Source of the DNA: Yamagishiella unicocca | Taxonomy: Eukaryota; Chlorophyta; Chlorophyceae; Chlamydomonadales; Volvocaceae | DNA: 64,000 nucleotides | Assembly: GCA_003116995.1 (NCBI GenBank) | Contig: BDSL01000188.1 | Coordinates: 23,769-87,768, forward strand | Direction: 5' to 3' | Part shown: piece by piece, positions 1 through 15,100 of the stretch | Layout: every line of letters starts with the position of its first letter | How positions within the stretch are numbered: the first letter of the stretch is position 1 | Program-made: the position numbers and the translations under genes | The notes under the pieces: model-generated | What the model was told of the DNA's origin: nothing | Seen by the model: the letters and a program-made list of their open reading frames with translations, nothing else | Database searches by the model: none

Positions 1-131
1 CGTCAGAAGGGTGTACATGGCGGCTTATGCGCAGTCGCGGGTGCTCCGTGGCGAGAGCATTAGGCTCTGACAATGACGCCTGTAACCCCGGCATTCCTAA
101 CCCACGATGCTACGAAAAGACCATAACCGAC

Positions 132-3100
132 CTGCAGCTGGCGTTGCACGTCTTCCATTGCGTGCTGCTGTTCCGATAGCTGTTTCAGCAGCCCTGCCTG
201 CGCCTCCAGAGCCTGGGACAACTTCGGCTGCTGCTCATCTCGAGCTTGTGTAACTCCGGCCAGCTGCAGCCGCAGCTCGTCACATGCGCCTGAGGCAGCC
301 AACAACTGCTCATGGAGGCTGTCTCGCTCTGCAGTCGCCCGGTCGAGCTGGTCTACCAGGCCGGCCTTGGCCTCAGTCAGTGCGGACACTTCACATCCCA
401 GATCCGCCCTGATTGCCTCATCAGCCAACACTTGTGCGGTCAGCGACGCCACGTGCGCCGATTCCCGCTCCGCGGCAACCCGTTGTTCCTCGGCACTCGA
501 CTGCAAAGTTGCATTGGCAGCCATCATGTCTGCCAGCTGCTGCATTACCTCTGCGACCCTGGCCTGGGCGGCCAGTAGGTCGGCGGAAAGGCGCTCCTGC
601 GTGCTGCGGGCATTGGCACGCAGGTCCTCCAGGTACACGTCGACGGCCGACGCGACATCCGGGACGGACCTGGAATCCCGGCCCTCAACCTGGTCATCGC
701 CGGAACTGTTCGGTGACCGTGGCAATGGGGTCGCCGAGGCCGACGCAGGTGACGCATTCCCTGGCTGCAGGAGCTGGAGGCCACGCTGCGGAAGCTGTCC
801 CTCAACAGTAAGTGTGTTAGTCGGGGGTGGTGCCGCTGGCCCGCCTGCTGGCTTGAGGCTGGACTTCGCCAGTGCGGACTTGCTGTTGCTAGTTGCCAAC
901 AGCGCTGCTGGCCCGCTGCTGCTGGTGGTTAATGCAGCTATGGACAAAGCTGTTGTGCCCTTCCCGGCCTCGCTGGAAGACGTCGGCCTGAGCGGGGCCG
1001 ACTTTCCAGGCGGGGACACTGGGACGTCGCCAACACCCTGCAGGGCCACTGCGGCTGACCTGGCAGCGCCAGCAAGCAAAGCATCTTTGAAGTTAAGCGG
1101 GCGGCTCCAAGGGTCCCTGCCAGCCGACGACCCAGAGCTGCCACCGCTGCGAGCAGACAGCGGCTCTGTGGTGGATGCTACGGAGCTCGCACGCTGTCGT
1201 ACAGGCGTCCCCAAGGCTGTGTCGCCTGCTCCCTGGGCGTAATCAACCTGCGCATGCTGGTCGCCGATGCTGGAATCACTGGCTCCATGCACGGATACGG
1301 CCCTGCTTAGGTGCGCTCCTGGCGGAGAATCAGGAGGATCGCCGTTGCTGGGAACCAGGTCGGCTGCTTGGGCCGTCACAGTCTCCAACGCGCCGCCGAA
1401 GCCGTCCGTTGCCGTGCTTCTATCAACGGCAACCGAAGGGACAACAATGCTGTCCACACCAACGCGCCCGGCAATGTCCTGGAGCTGAGACCATAGACTG
1501 CGGTTCTGCAGCCGAGTTGACGCCAAGGCCGCCTCCAGAGAGGACAGCTGCTGCCGCTCGCCGTGCAGGGCATCTGCTTTTTCGCGTACTTGAGCCTGTT
1601 AATACAACAGGGGGGATTGCTACATGAGATGCGTGCAAACTCCTTGATAATAGACGGGACTTATCCAACACACAGCCAAACACATCACAATGGACATAGC
1701 GTAGCCCGTCTTTCCTTATGATCGGCATGCTACATCTGCATGTAACCAGGCAACATAGGGTTGACCCACATCATCGTGTTCAACGTCATCTACACGGGCC
1801 CTCCGCACCTCGAGGCTTGCAAGGCGGTCCTCGGCCTCCCGCAAGCGCCCTTGAAGTTGGTCTTGCGCGCGCTCCGCATCACTGTGCAGCAGTTGCACCG
1901 TCGACTCCGCCTGGTCGTTAACATCATTCAGCGCTTGCTGGAGCTCCGCTCCGTGGGCAGTTGCCTGCTCACAGGCTGCGGTGAGCTGCTCCACCGCCTC
2001 CTGCGCCTCTTTGTTCATGGCCAACAGCACCAACACACGCGCCTGCGCCTCGGCATTGGCTGCTGACTGCTCCGCCAGGGTTATCCTAGCTCCCGCGTGG
2101 GCAGCTGAGAGCTCCTCCACATGGGCTCGCACCTGCAACAGCTCCGCCAGCAGCTCCTGGACACGCGCCTGGGATCGCGAGCTCTCCGCAAGTAGCTGTG
2201 CTGCGTGGGACTGCGCCAGGTCGTATACACGCTCCTGCACCTGCTCATAAGCAACCCCAGCTTGTTGCAACTGCGCCTGCAACTCCGCCTGCTGACACGA
2301 TGCCTCCTGCAGCGCCTGCGTATTGTCCGCCACTAGCGCCTCCTCCCGTGCCGCTGCTGCGTCCCTGTCAGACCGGAGCGCCGCAAGTGCGAGCGCATGC
2401 TCCAGCTCCTTCGCAGCAGCAATGCTGGCCGCGCTCTCCAGCTCCACTTGTGCTCGCTCCAGCTGCTGACGTAGCTCTCTAGCCTGATCTTGCACTTCAC
2501 TCAGCTGCGCGCGCGCCACCGCCCGCTCCTGCGCTGCGCCATCCGCAGCCTTCAGTTTGGCCTGCAGAAAACGTCAAGAGGGTACAAGGGAAGCTTCAAA
2601 TTCCCCTCCTAGGCGAACAGGTTTCAGTGTCGTCACAGTTAGAGGAGCACACCCATACCCTTTGCATGTACCGCTCTACATCAACTCATTGGATAATATC
2701 ACCACAACCCTGCCAGTACAGACCTGGAGTTCGTCTGCATGGGCTGCAGCTTCCAGAGCCGCCTGCACTTCAACTTCCGCCAGGCGTTCCTCAAGCTGCG
2801 CCACATTTTCCTTCGCCGCACGGAGCTCCGCCTCACGACCATCAGCAGCCGCGCGCTCAGCGAGGACGGCAGCCTCGGCCTCGGAGCGCTCCGCCGCCGC
2901 TACAGAAGTAGCGTGTTCCGCAGCTTGCAGGCGCGCAAGCAGCTGGTCACGCTCTGTCAAGCCGGTCGCCAGCTCAGTCTCGGTGGCAACGGCCCTCGAT
3001 TCAGCATCGGCGGCACGAGCTTCGGCTGTCGTCAGCTGCTCTTGCAAATGCTGGAACAACTTCTGCTCGGCAGCAAGGTCAGTCTCAAGAGCGTCAGCTT

Positions 3101-6100
3101 TGGCATGGAGCTCCCCCTCACGACCATCAGCAGCCGCGCGCTCAGCCAGCACAGCAGCCTCGGCCTCGGAGCGCTCCGCCGCCGCTACAGAAGTAGCGTG
3201 TTCCGCAGCTTGCAAACGCGCAAGCAGCTGGTCCCGCTCGGCCAAGCTGGTCGCCAGCGCCGTCTCGGTGGCAAGGGCCCTGGACTCGGCATCGGCAGCA
3301 CGCGCTTCGGCTGTCGTCAGCTGCTCTTGCACTCCCAAGATCTGAAGCTCGATGCCAACGGAACGCGCCCGCGCCTGCTCCACCTCACTGGTGCTGTCCT
3401 GCAACCGCTGGCGCATCCTCCGCTCGGCCGCGAGGTCAATCTCAAGAGCGTCCGCTTTGGCTTGCAGCTCAGCGTGCCGCTCCTGAACCGCATTAAGCTC
3501 CAGAGCCACCGCATCGATGTCACGCTTGCTTGCGTCCAGAAGCTGGGCCGCATCCTGGATCGGGATCAAGGCAGGACAGCGAAACACGTGGCGACCAAAT
3601 ACCTAGCCGGTACGTTACCCGCGTAGTAGATACGCAGCATTCACCACACCACACACATCATACACCGCGCACATTCAATTCATGGAGGACACGGTGCGGA
3701 CGTGGTGCACACAATTACCTATTTGTACGGATTAACCGACACCGAACAGAAGCGTGACAGTCATGGGGCAAGCGAGACGAGACGGTGCACGCATGTGACC
3801 CGGTGGGCACAGGCGTGGTCAGATAACAGATCAAACGGGGCATGTCGACCCCGATAGCTCTGTGCAGCTCACACGGGGCATGACGATTCCGATAACAAAG
3901 TATGAACCAACTTCCAGGAGCGTTCGGAAGTCGCACCTTGTGCACCGTCGCCAGTTCGTCCTCAAGTGCATCAACGCGTGCCTTCAACGCTTCGGTATTT
4001 TGCCAGTCGGCGTCATACGCTGCCCTGGTCTTCAGGACTGTAGGTTCATCATCCGCCGGTTGCTGCGTAGCCTGCAGTGCGGAAATAAGCTCCTCAGCCT
4101 GCGCCAGCTGGTTGCGCAGCGATTCGATCTCCATGTCCGCTGCTGCGAGCCGCTGCCTGTCGTCGGCTATCTCCGCGGAGACCAGTCGGGTTGCACGGGA
4201 CTGAGCCTGCTCCATGTCCTCGACGCGCTCCTGGTCAGCAAAAGGCGGGTTGCACGTAATCAAGCGTCTGCCATGCATGAAGTGCGACTCGCGCTATCCG
4301 CCCTTGCTGGAGCGGGTCATGGGACTTTCATGAGCGGGGTCCCAACGTTTTCTTCAGGCGAAGGGCGCTGACATCGGCGGTATCAATAAAATGACAAGAA
4401 TGCATAGCCGGTATGCCCCTTCGAAACAGACCAAGCCCCAGAAAATAACTACAATTCCGCACCAGCAATGCGCGGATACTCGAGTCCTTCTTCGTCAGGT
4501 CCCTGGTGAGACCCGCCACAGTCTGATGTAGTTCCGTGATGACATGTTCAGCTTGCTTTTGGCCCCGGTTGCCTCGAGCCTCCTAAAGAAACAGGTGGCA
4601 TCACGCCCGTTAGGTCGTGTACTTCACATCCGTGTCACCCAGCAATCGTAACATACCTGTAGCTGAGTCAGCTGCTGCGTCTTCAAGTTTAGCTCATCGC
4701 TCAATTCCTTAACTCTGCGGCAAGCAATCGGGAGTGGGGGATTTACATGGCCGCCTTCCCTACTAGCTCGTGAGACCATCAATTGCAAGGGGGAGTTGAG
4801 GCCCAGACCCGTGAACCAGTTGGTGGGCCATACCTTGCCTCCAGCTCGCGCTTGGACCGCTTCAGGCGCGTCAGTTGGTCAGCGAAGTTGTTGCGCTCCG
4901 TCATCATCTCCTCCTCCAGCTCAGTGACACGCTGTTGGCATTAAGGCACACAACCAGGCTCAGTGCACATTATGGATAACACGAGAGCACGAAGGGAGCT
5001 GATAAGCAGCGCTGAGCCAGCCCGACCCACAGAACCTACTTGCGAGACGTCGCTCCCCAGATCGCTGACCACGCTGGCAGAGTAAGGTCGCCTCGTGGCG
5101 TCGGCTCCGTCCGCGCGCCCGTCCAGTGACCACCGCGGAACACCGGGCGAACGATCCAGCGGAGAGGCATGTGGGGTCGTTCGAGCACCAGGCACCGAGC
5201 CCGTGAAAGGCCGCGGTGAAGCATGCGGTGTTTCCGACGTAGGCAGCTTCCTGGCCACGACTGGTGATTGCGGAACTCGTTCTTCTGCCATCTTTGGATC
5301 GACGGGGCTGGTTGCTGTGTACTGAACAGCGGGAAGGGGCACGGCGCCGGAAGCAGCAATAGGGTCGCCCGCCGCTAACGCTATGGCGTAGGCAAGCTCT
5401 CGCTGAAGCTTAGCGTTCGCCTGTCGTAGCTCTTTTAGCTGTTCGCGCAGCTGTGCGGTGTCCGGTAGCTCAACGCTGCTAATGGGCGGCAGCCTGTCCA
5501 GGCCACCGTCCGAAGTGCTGGGCCTGCCTGCTGGGGCAATTGAGCCGCCCGGGTCTGCTATGTCATGATCGGGAGCGGCGCTGTCGTACTGCCACTCAGA
5601 CGCCTACAGGAGCAAACGGCCTGCCGTGAGCGCGATCAAACAATCAGCGGTTCACAGTGAAAACAAGGAAAAACGGAATCAAAAAACGGAGTGCAGTCAC
5701 CCTTAGCCCAGGCTCCTACGGACAGTCATTAGAACCACTATCGGCGGCGATGGGTTCACAAGTTCACAACTATGCCAGGGCAGCCGAATAATCTTAGGAG
5801 GCGAACAGAAAGGGCAATGGCAGTGTACACCGGTGCACGGACGAACCTTGCCACCCGGAACGACGTCATCATCGAACAGTAGGTTGCGATGCACAGTGGT
5901 GGATACGCCGCGCTGAGGGTCTGCAGTTGCCGAACTGGGGCCCGCCTCGCCGCGGACTGCAGCTGGGCTGCGCATCAGGCCGATTGTATGCACTGCGTCA
6001 CTGCCTGTGTGTTCACTGCTCCCTACAGACGCGCCATCCCTGTAGAACATTGGGTTCATGACCAACGACGGCGTAAAACTGTCAGCCTCAGCGGTGACCC

Positions 6101-9100
6101 TTTCCGAGCTGCCAGCTCCTTGGGACGTAGGACTGTCTGGGACAGGCAGGCCCTCACAGCTTTCGCCGGTCGCTATCTGGGCAAGCGCAGGTACCGCCTC
6201 TGTAGCAAGCCGGGGATGGATGCTCTGCCCGTCGTCTGTGTGCAGATCCCCGTCCAACGGATGAGGAGGTAGCACTGGGGCCACCGTTGGGCCGAGCCCA
6301 TCCACCGTAGGCGAAGCCAGCAAGCGGAGTTCCTGCAGAAGCGGCACACGTGGTAATGAGGGGTTGCCAAACAACCCAGGCACAAGCCGTGCGGTTGCAG
6401 CGGCAGCAGTACAACGGATAAGATTACAATGACATGAGGAGAATGCGCATGGAGTACTTTCCAAGCACCTGACCACAGTTGTGGTGGTCTAGAAGGAACG
6501 CAGTTGCACGTGAGGGGCTTGACTGGCTCGCAAGACAGTGCTAACTATGATTTAAGGATTACCCGGCAGTGTACGCAATCAGCACTGCAAGGACACATGT
6601 CTCACGCTGACTACAACTGCTATTATTGCGCTGATCGTCAACACAGGCACGTCAAGCATAAAGTGCGAAGCTACATCAATCGAACATCGGACCACCTACC
6701 TGCAGCTGTTCGGTTAGGCGGGCAATGTTCGCCTCTTTGGCACCGGCCTCCGCCTGGATGTCCAGCAGTTGTTCCTGCATGATTTGGACGACATGTTTTT
6801 CCAACATACGACGCATGTATGTAAACGAGGAAGGCATCAGCGTCTCCATGCAAGCGAACAAACAAGGCCACGCACGACGGCTTCGTGACGACACTTGCCT
6901 GGCTTTTTTGGATCACTTTAATCACGTCTTGAAGCTGCGCCTTGAGCTCCTTGAGCTGTTCTGTGCTGGAACCTATCCCGCTGCTTGGCTGACTGTGTCC
7001 CGCACCCGGGCTAGGTGAAAGCCGGTCTTCGGGTAGCAGGAGGGCGGGCTCGTCGACCGCCACCCATGGCTCATACAGAGCCAGAGGCGAGGGGCCAGAG
7101 GTGCATGGATCTGCCTGGCTGAGTGCCTCCAGCTGTGCCTGCATGCATGGAGCCATGCGCAATGCGGAACGCATGATATGGTCAGCGTGGATGCCCGTTA
7201 TCATGGTCAAAGCAAGCAACGCACTGCGAGGTTCACACGAGCCGTACCTGAAGAGTCGTCAACTCGGACGTCGTGTCGGTAAGCCTGGCCTGCGCACGGT
7301 GTCACACAGCCGTGTTACAAGATGCAAAACATGTGTCAAGTCCCCGTGCGACTTGGCCCTGACTACTACCATCGTAACGTTGTAGGACAGCAGCTCGCCA
7401 GGTATAGTGCGCACCTGCGTGAGCTCCAGCATCTGCGTCGCCTCATCAAGCTGGCGTTTGACTTCGTCCATCTGATGGGAGCTGGCTGACCGTGACAGCA
7501 GTCCTGCACCAGTCATACCGCTGCCGCTGGCAGGACCCCTGGATGCTCCTGCAGAGACGTCTCCATCTGCACCGACCAGTCCCTGCTGTATGGCGGCGCT
7601 GTTATCAGACGCGTCAGAATGCGAGCTGCTAGCGTTCTCTCCTACACTCGCGAGCTGGAATGGCAGAGGGCCACCCGAGCTCAGTCGGAACGGGCGGCCA
7701 GCATCACCGGGAATCAGGGATGTGGCCACATGAATGACATCTTTGCATTCGGCTCCGCTGCCTGTGACCGGGACGCCGCTTCCAGCTGCGTCCTCTGGCA
7801 AGTCCTCGAGGGTCAAACGGGGCTCCCGTGGGCTGAGAGTGCTGCGGCTGCGCTTGCGAACAACAGGTGGCTGTTGCATGTCCGGCAGAGACTCGCCGAC
7901 GACGTGCTCGGCGACCTGATAATGAAGAGGGGAGTTCAGGAAGACCCCGGCGGTAGGTCATGTACGCATCATGCGGATTAAAGCTGCCTTGCAGGCGACC
8001 GACATGCATTGTGTGCAACACCATCGGCAGGAAAGTTGCAGCGACGTTAAGTAGCCCAGTAGCCCTGAGCCCAGAAAGCTGATGTATAGAGGGGCATTTA
8101 ATAACACACGTGCATGCTGGCTCGGCTCCTAGTCGTGAAACGGAACCTGCATAGCAAATAACTGACCTGTCGAGCGTCGTCCGCAGCACGACGATTAAGC
8201 AGCTGGCGACCACCGGCTGCCGCTGCCAAAAAGGCACGATACTGCTCAACTTGCGCGCGAAGTTGCTGAATTGTGTGATCCCGCATCAAGATGTCATCGG
8301 ATGCGATTGGCTTGTCGAGCGTTTGGTCCGCCGTCTGTGGCGTGTGCACCAGATCCGTCTGCAGGCAAGAGGCAGCGCAAGCTTTCAAGGATGGGCAAGC
8401 TTCCGTCAGTTGTCCGAGCGCGCTCGAGGGCGCGGGTCCCGCCGCCTTTTTTACGAAACACGCGTCCATGGCACAATGCCGGTGTTTGAAGGCAACTAGG
8501 GGAGAATTTAAACGTATTCGTGTTGCGGCGTATGAGTAACATGCAACTCCTTGGCACCCCTGTGAGCTGACCTGCATCTCGACGGGGCGCTGCTGCCCGG
8601 AAACCTCGGGCTGCCTAACGACGGGCAAGTCCTCCTCTTCCGACAGCGGCATCTGAATGGCTCGTCCCACGCCAGTACCGCTCGTTCGCATTGTAGGTTC
8701 CTGATGGGCAATAAGAGCGCATCGCTCTCTGAAACTCTTCACGTGCAGGCGAAACCCAAACACGGGTACGACCCACGTGTCCTCCCGCCCAAGTTAAAAC
8801 CATGAAATTTGGAACCTAAGCAGGAGGGCCTCCGAATCGAGGAGAGAGGCTGGTCAACCGAACCCTAGCTCGCTGGCAGCGCATGGATATCCGGCGCGAA
8901 GGCACACAATAGGACAATCACGGCTTCAACGCTGTGCAGTCACAGATATTGTCATCACTCACATGCGGCCGCATCTGATCCGCTAGGTTGCCAGAAGAGC
9001 CGGTGATGTCCACTCCATCGAAGTCCCATGCCTTTTGCGGCATCAGCACCTCCGTACCAAGTAGCATCCGATCCACAAAGGACGGCTTACGGGAGCCCAC

Positions 9101-12100
9101 CGGGCTTGCTGCAAGAGCAGGATCTCCACGGTTGCACATCGCAGCGACGTCCTGCGGGATTGTTTTTGACGTTACATGAGGTTGCAGGTCAGTTTGTATG
9201 ACCAACCACCAAAATTGGAGACGGACGGGGGATTGCTCGCCCTGGTGAGCCCGATAAGCGATGGGCTGCTAGGGCCCGCATGACTGGGTCAACGAACACG
9301 CAAACCACGTGGTACATACTGAACTACTAATTGCCTAAAGAGTGTCAGGGTGCTTTCCAATTACATACATGTTGTCAACCATAACCTGATGCGCCCGCAT
9401 AACACGGACCATCATGCGGTCATATTTATGACCACGTCAAACCAGGTTACAGGCGGTTACAGGAGCAAAGCATGATTACCCGATTACCCCGTACTATGCG
9501 GTACACGTAGGACTCCTAACATTGTTTTCGTCGTGCATACCTGCGACTGTTCGAGCAAGCGCTGTTCGAGCAACTTAATGTGTTGCTGGCGGTGTGATAG
9601 CTGCGATCGAAGCGATAGAACCTCACGCTCCGCAGCGATCAGAGCCACCTGAGCGCAGAAAGGTCCAAACGTGGCATTTACGTGCCAACAGCAGATTCCT
9701 TCCACGCGAAAATATGCCAGGCGTCACTTTTTCGCGGCCGTTGAAATAGTACAAGTGCAAGTTCAACTTCAATGTATCGTTTGCTTGGATCGTTGTGGTG
9801 CGGCGCCAGCAACCATACAATCAAGCGGCTAGGTAACTGAAGTTGGGTACCATTTCCCGCAAACGCACCTGAACAGTTGATAAGCCCCCCGATGTGGCGG
9901 CCGGCAACTGAAGGGCTTGCGAACGAGCTGCTAGCAGACATGAGAATACTCGGTTGGGCGCACGGCTGCTCGCTTGGCCTTCCAGAGCCATGGCATCCCG
10001 AGGGGAACCCAAGAGCGAGATGAGATCAGCTTTTTGAGTGGTTGCAGGTGACTCCGCAAGACCGATGGGACTTGGCCCGAACTTGGCCTCAGCACGCTGC
10101 CGAAGAAACAGGGATGAGTAGCGAGCCGCCCGGATTTCCCCCTCCTTGGCCTGTTCGGTACGGTAGAAGATACGAATTCTGACTTACTCACGCAAGTTCA
10201 TCTCAATGTGCCGGTACGAACGGGAAACGCTCACTAAGCAAAAGATTCCACGACGGTAATGGAAGCGCAATGGACCATAAACAAATGATTAATGCACGGA
10301 TCATGTTTTCTACCTTGAGTTGTTGCTCCAGCGAACATGTGAGGTCTCTCAGCTTCTCCAGTCCAGCTTCAGTATCACCACCGTCGATGGAATCAAGAGA
10401 TGGCATTTTCTGCAATAGACATTCACGGTCGCAACAATAACGGAAGGCAGTGTTTAGTTGCAACACAGAAATTGCTCACAAAGGCAGCGTTAGGATACAA
10501 ATACGGCTTGGTTTAAAAACGCGAAAGGTCTGCGGTTATTACACTGATTTTATTCGTGCAAGTGGCTTGCGCTGGCCTGAATAGGCTTTGCAGGGCCGTT
10601 TTCCTTATGCAGGGCCGTCTTTGGTACATCGGTAAGACAACAGTACGAATACCATACGTTCCAGGTCCTTACTAAGCGAGTAATACTCTGTGACAAACAA
10701 GTGTCACGCAAATATTTGCAGCAAACTGGCTCCCCACATACGAATCCGGAAGTATCACAAAGAACGACCTCGGCAGACACCTGGCTTGCGAACGCAGGGT
10801 TTTATCAAGTGTTGTATCATCATGCAGTGTCTTGAGACGTCCCGGTAACCACGAGCCCGAGTAAGCAATGAGAACGCCGTCAGTCACAGAAGTGCGGGGT
10901 GCCATTGCAACCTTTCGGGCTAAGAAAGACGTCCCCCGTCCCCTCGAACAGAAGACCTATGTGGTTGCAGGAACAGCGCAACACTTGGGACCCAGCGCAC
11001 AGGAACGGAGGCGCGCACATGCAGCTAATCACTGGAACAGCCTCGTGCCGGCCTGGATAGTAGCTTTCGACTCATCATCCAATGCAAAGATAACTCATGC
11101 CAGCCCCGCGCCCGACTTGCTCACTAGGCCGGCGCTCAGCACTTCACACCGGACTACTACCCCTTCAAATATATTGACTTGCTCAGAAAGCTGTACGAGC
11201 AGATCCTGCAGGGCTGCGACCTGGCCGTCGCGACGCAGCAGCCGCATCTGTGCCGCTTGCAGCCCTGCCTGCAGCTCAGATATTTGCTCGTCAGCGCTGC
11301 GGATGTAGGAATCTTTCTGAGTCAGCACCCGCTGCCACATGAGCTGCGGGTCAGACACCACCGCAACCTGCGCACGCGTAAGCTCGTGTTCCATCGCAGA
11401 CAGCTGCTCGCGCAACCTAGAGCTCCAGCGCCATAGCCTGTTGTTGAGATCCTCCGAATCGGACCGTAGCAGTTCAAACACCTCACGCGCATCACGGTAC
11501 GCTGCCCGCGCACGAATCAGGTCAGGGTTCTGCCAGCTCGCGTTTCCTGGTGGCAACTGGCCACCTAATGAACTAGCAACTACCGCCTGTCGTTCCTGAA
11601 CTTCGATTTGCTGCTGGGCCAGGGACGACGCAACGTTTTCCGCAATATTCAGTGCCGTAACAATGGCCGGCCACAGCGACGACCATGCCTGCCTGCTGAC
11701 AGGCGACTGCACAATTTCCTCCTCGCTGTACAGCTCGCCTAGGGCGCGTGTGACCGCCTCAAGCTCAGCATGCAGATGGCGCGTCTGCTGCCATGGTGAA
11801 ACCGCCACAGTTCCAAGGTGGTCTGGGGGGGGCAAGTCCTTGTCGGCAAGTACACCGGTTTTTGCGTCCAATGGCACCTGCCCAGTAGGTTGAAGCATCC
11901 TGGCACCCGGGCGGCTGTCGCTCTCCAGCAGTGCTTTGGCAGAAGCCCCGGTCGACGATTGGGCAATTGCTGGCGTCCATGTTGGCCCTTTGTCAGCAGG
12001 CGTACAGAAAAACCCGCCGTGCGCCTGAAGCGAAGGCACCGTCGCCAAGCCGCTGCTGCCACCACCAACCTGCCGAAGACGTAGTTGCTCAAGCTGCGAT

Positions 12101-15100
12101 TCCGCCAGGGAAGCGCGCAGCACTGCATGAACTAGCTCGTCAGTGACGGCGTCCAACTGGGCCTGCACCACGCGGTGTCTGCCTTTCACTTCATCCAGCT
12201 CGCCGTGTAGGGCAACCGTCTCCATCATGAGGTCTGTCTGCTGAGCCGATGACTCGCCAGCAGCATCCCTGCCAGCGCTCGGAGCATGCAGCGAGGTTGG
12301 TGCGCCACCCGCAAGCGTATTGCCAGTGCTCACGCTGCCAAACCGGTGGGGGCCCTCCATGGCTTCCAATCGGGCCTCTGCAAGAGCAGCCTGCATGGCC
12401 GCTTCGGCAAGCTGGTCCGCAAGCATGACAGCTAGCGTATCAGCTCGGCTGCTGAGCTCGGCAGCATCACGGCTAGTACGCGATGCAGCGCCATCAGTCG
12501 CTGCGCCTCGCAGAGCTGAGATCTCAGCCTCAGCTCCAAGCTGCTTTGCCCTGGCGGCCTTAAGATCTGCCTGTAGCGACCGGATCTCATCCGTCATCCA
12601 CGCCTTTGTGCTCGAGAGGCTCTGCAAGCTCTGCTCTTCTAATTCCTTTTCGCTCTGCAGCTGCTGAAGCCTCTCCATGAGCCCAGAAACCACCGCGTCG
12701 CGCTGCAACAGCTCAGCGTTAAGCTCCTTCACGGTCTGCTGCAGTGCAGAAAGTGCCAGCATAAGACCGTCCTGCTGCCCCAGGAGGCGGGCTTGATGTG
12801 ACGCCTCAAGCTCACTTAGGCGCGCTTCCTGGTTACCACGCTCCTGCTCAAGCTGTCCGCGTAACTCGGCAAGCTGCGACTCATGCTCAGCAGCCTGCTT
12901 CTGCAGCTCTGCGATCAGCTGCTGCGAAGCGGACATCTCGCCGGCAGTCGCTTCACACTGCGCAACCCGACCCTCCTCGCTCTGCTGCAGCTCATTCCGA
13001 AGCTGTGATAGCTGCTCCTCGTACATGGCCTGCAGTCTGGAGCGGCCCTCGTCATGCTGCGTCTGCAAGTCCGATAGTTGCAAAGCATGGTTGGCCTGCA
13101 TCTGCAGATAGCGCGCCTCATGCTGCTGCTGGCCCTCTCGCACGTCCCCAACCTGTGGCCCTCCCAAGTCGGCAAGCCTGGACTCATGCTGCGCAGCCTG
13201 CTGCTGCAGCACTGCAATAAGGTACTGCAAAGCGGATATCTCGTCAGCAGTAGCTTGGCGCTGCGCCACCTGATCGTCCTCGCTCTGCTGCAGCTCGATC
13301 CGGAGCTGTGACAGCTGCTCCTCACACGCCGCCTGCAGTCTGGAGCGGTCTGCGTCGTACTGGGTCTGCAAGTCCGACAGCCGCAAAGCGTGGTCGCTCT
13401 GCAGCTGTAAATAGCACTGCTTGTGCTCTTGGACGTCCACGATGTGCTGTCCGCGTAACTCAACAAGCCGTGACTCATGCTCAGCAGCCTGCTGCTGCAG
13501 CTCTGCGTTCAGCTGCTGCAAAGCGGTAACCTCGTGGGCAGCCGATTGGCGCTGCACAACCTGGTCATCCTCTCTCTGCTGAAGCACGAGCCGGAGCCGT
13601 GACAGCTGCTCCTCGTACGCGGCCCGCAGTTTTGAGGAGTCTGCGTCGTGCTGCATCTGCAAGTCCGATACTTGCAAAGCGTGATCGGCCTGCAACTGCA
13701 GATAGCGCGCCTCATGGTGAGCAACGAGATGCTGCTGGCGTTCTTGCATCTCAGCAGCCTGCACCTCAAGGGTCGCAGCATGCTGCAGCAGCTCGGCCTC
13801 GTATTGGCCCCCAGATAAGCTGGACTCCGAAACACGCGTCGACCTGTCAGCGTACTGCACATGTGCACGCGCAGCCTCCTGCTGTAGCGGCTGCGAGACT
13901 GTGGCCGCAGCCAACGACGCCTGCAGCTCGGCGACCTCCGCGAGGTGGTCATCATGAAGCGTGACCAGCTCAGACTGGTGCGCGGCTTGCAGCATCGACA
14001 ACTTGCCCTCAAACTCTTCTCGTAGCCGCGCGCACGCCACAGCTTTTGAGACCAGTAGACTGCAAACCGTAGCTTGCAGCTGCGCAACTTCATCCGCCGA
14101 ATCGTGTTTGGTATAGCCGCTAGCTGAAGCACGAGGTGTGCCCGGCATACCCCCGCTGCCATCATGGGTCGCGCCTGGCATCCCATTGCCACGGCTACGG
14201 CGCAGTGACCCGGCGCTGCTCATACCGACAACTCCGGCGGGATGGAGCAGTTCCTCCAGCGGCTCCGTGGGGTCGAGGAGGTACGTATGGAATTCGCTGG
14301 CGTCGGTAAATCGGCGAGTGGGCACAAGCGGTGCCTCCGAGGTGAAGGACTGGTAGCTGGACTGCACAAGTATAGGAGATGCCGTGAAGGTGCGAGAATC
14401 CTGAGCTGCACTGCCTGACTCCAGGTATTGATCCGCAGGTCCATCCAGCATACGGCTTTCCGACGCCCGGTTGCTTTGAGACCGACGGCTGTAGCTGGGG
14501 CTCAGGGCTGGCTTAGGTATCAAAGAAGGCGATCCCGCGACTGTAACCACGCCGTCGCGCTCCAAATGCAAAGCTGTCCCAGCTGCAGCAGCACCAGCTG
14601 CAGCCGCTGCAGAAACAGCCGCTGCCCCTGTGGCAACCTCCAGCACGCCTTGGGCTGCATCCCTTTCGGCAATAGGCCGCTCGCCAGTCACCGCCCGTTC
14701 AACCAGCGCACGTTCCGCTCGCTGCAGTGCCACCTCCCGCCCTTCAGCAGCTCGTCGGAGCAGCTCGCCCATGACCTCAATCTCCTCCTGCAGCCCCGCT
14801 GAGCAACGCAAAGCCGCCTCACGCTCCGCTGCCACCTCCACCAGCTCAGCCTCCAAGTGGGCAGCGCGTCGCTCAAGCGCCGCCAACGCAAGGCTCGCGC
14901 CTTCAGCTGGCACTGCCAATCCTGGGTAGCCACGTGCCGCTGGACTGGCTGTCGCACTGGCTGCGGAAGCATGCCCGTGCAGCGATGCCGGCCGAGATGA
15001 AGGTTGTGACGCCGTTGATGCCGTTAGGTCAGTAGCTACAGCGACGGCCGCCGCAGCGCCAGCTGCGCCAGCCGCAGCGGCCATGCCCATCTGCCGCGAA

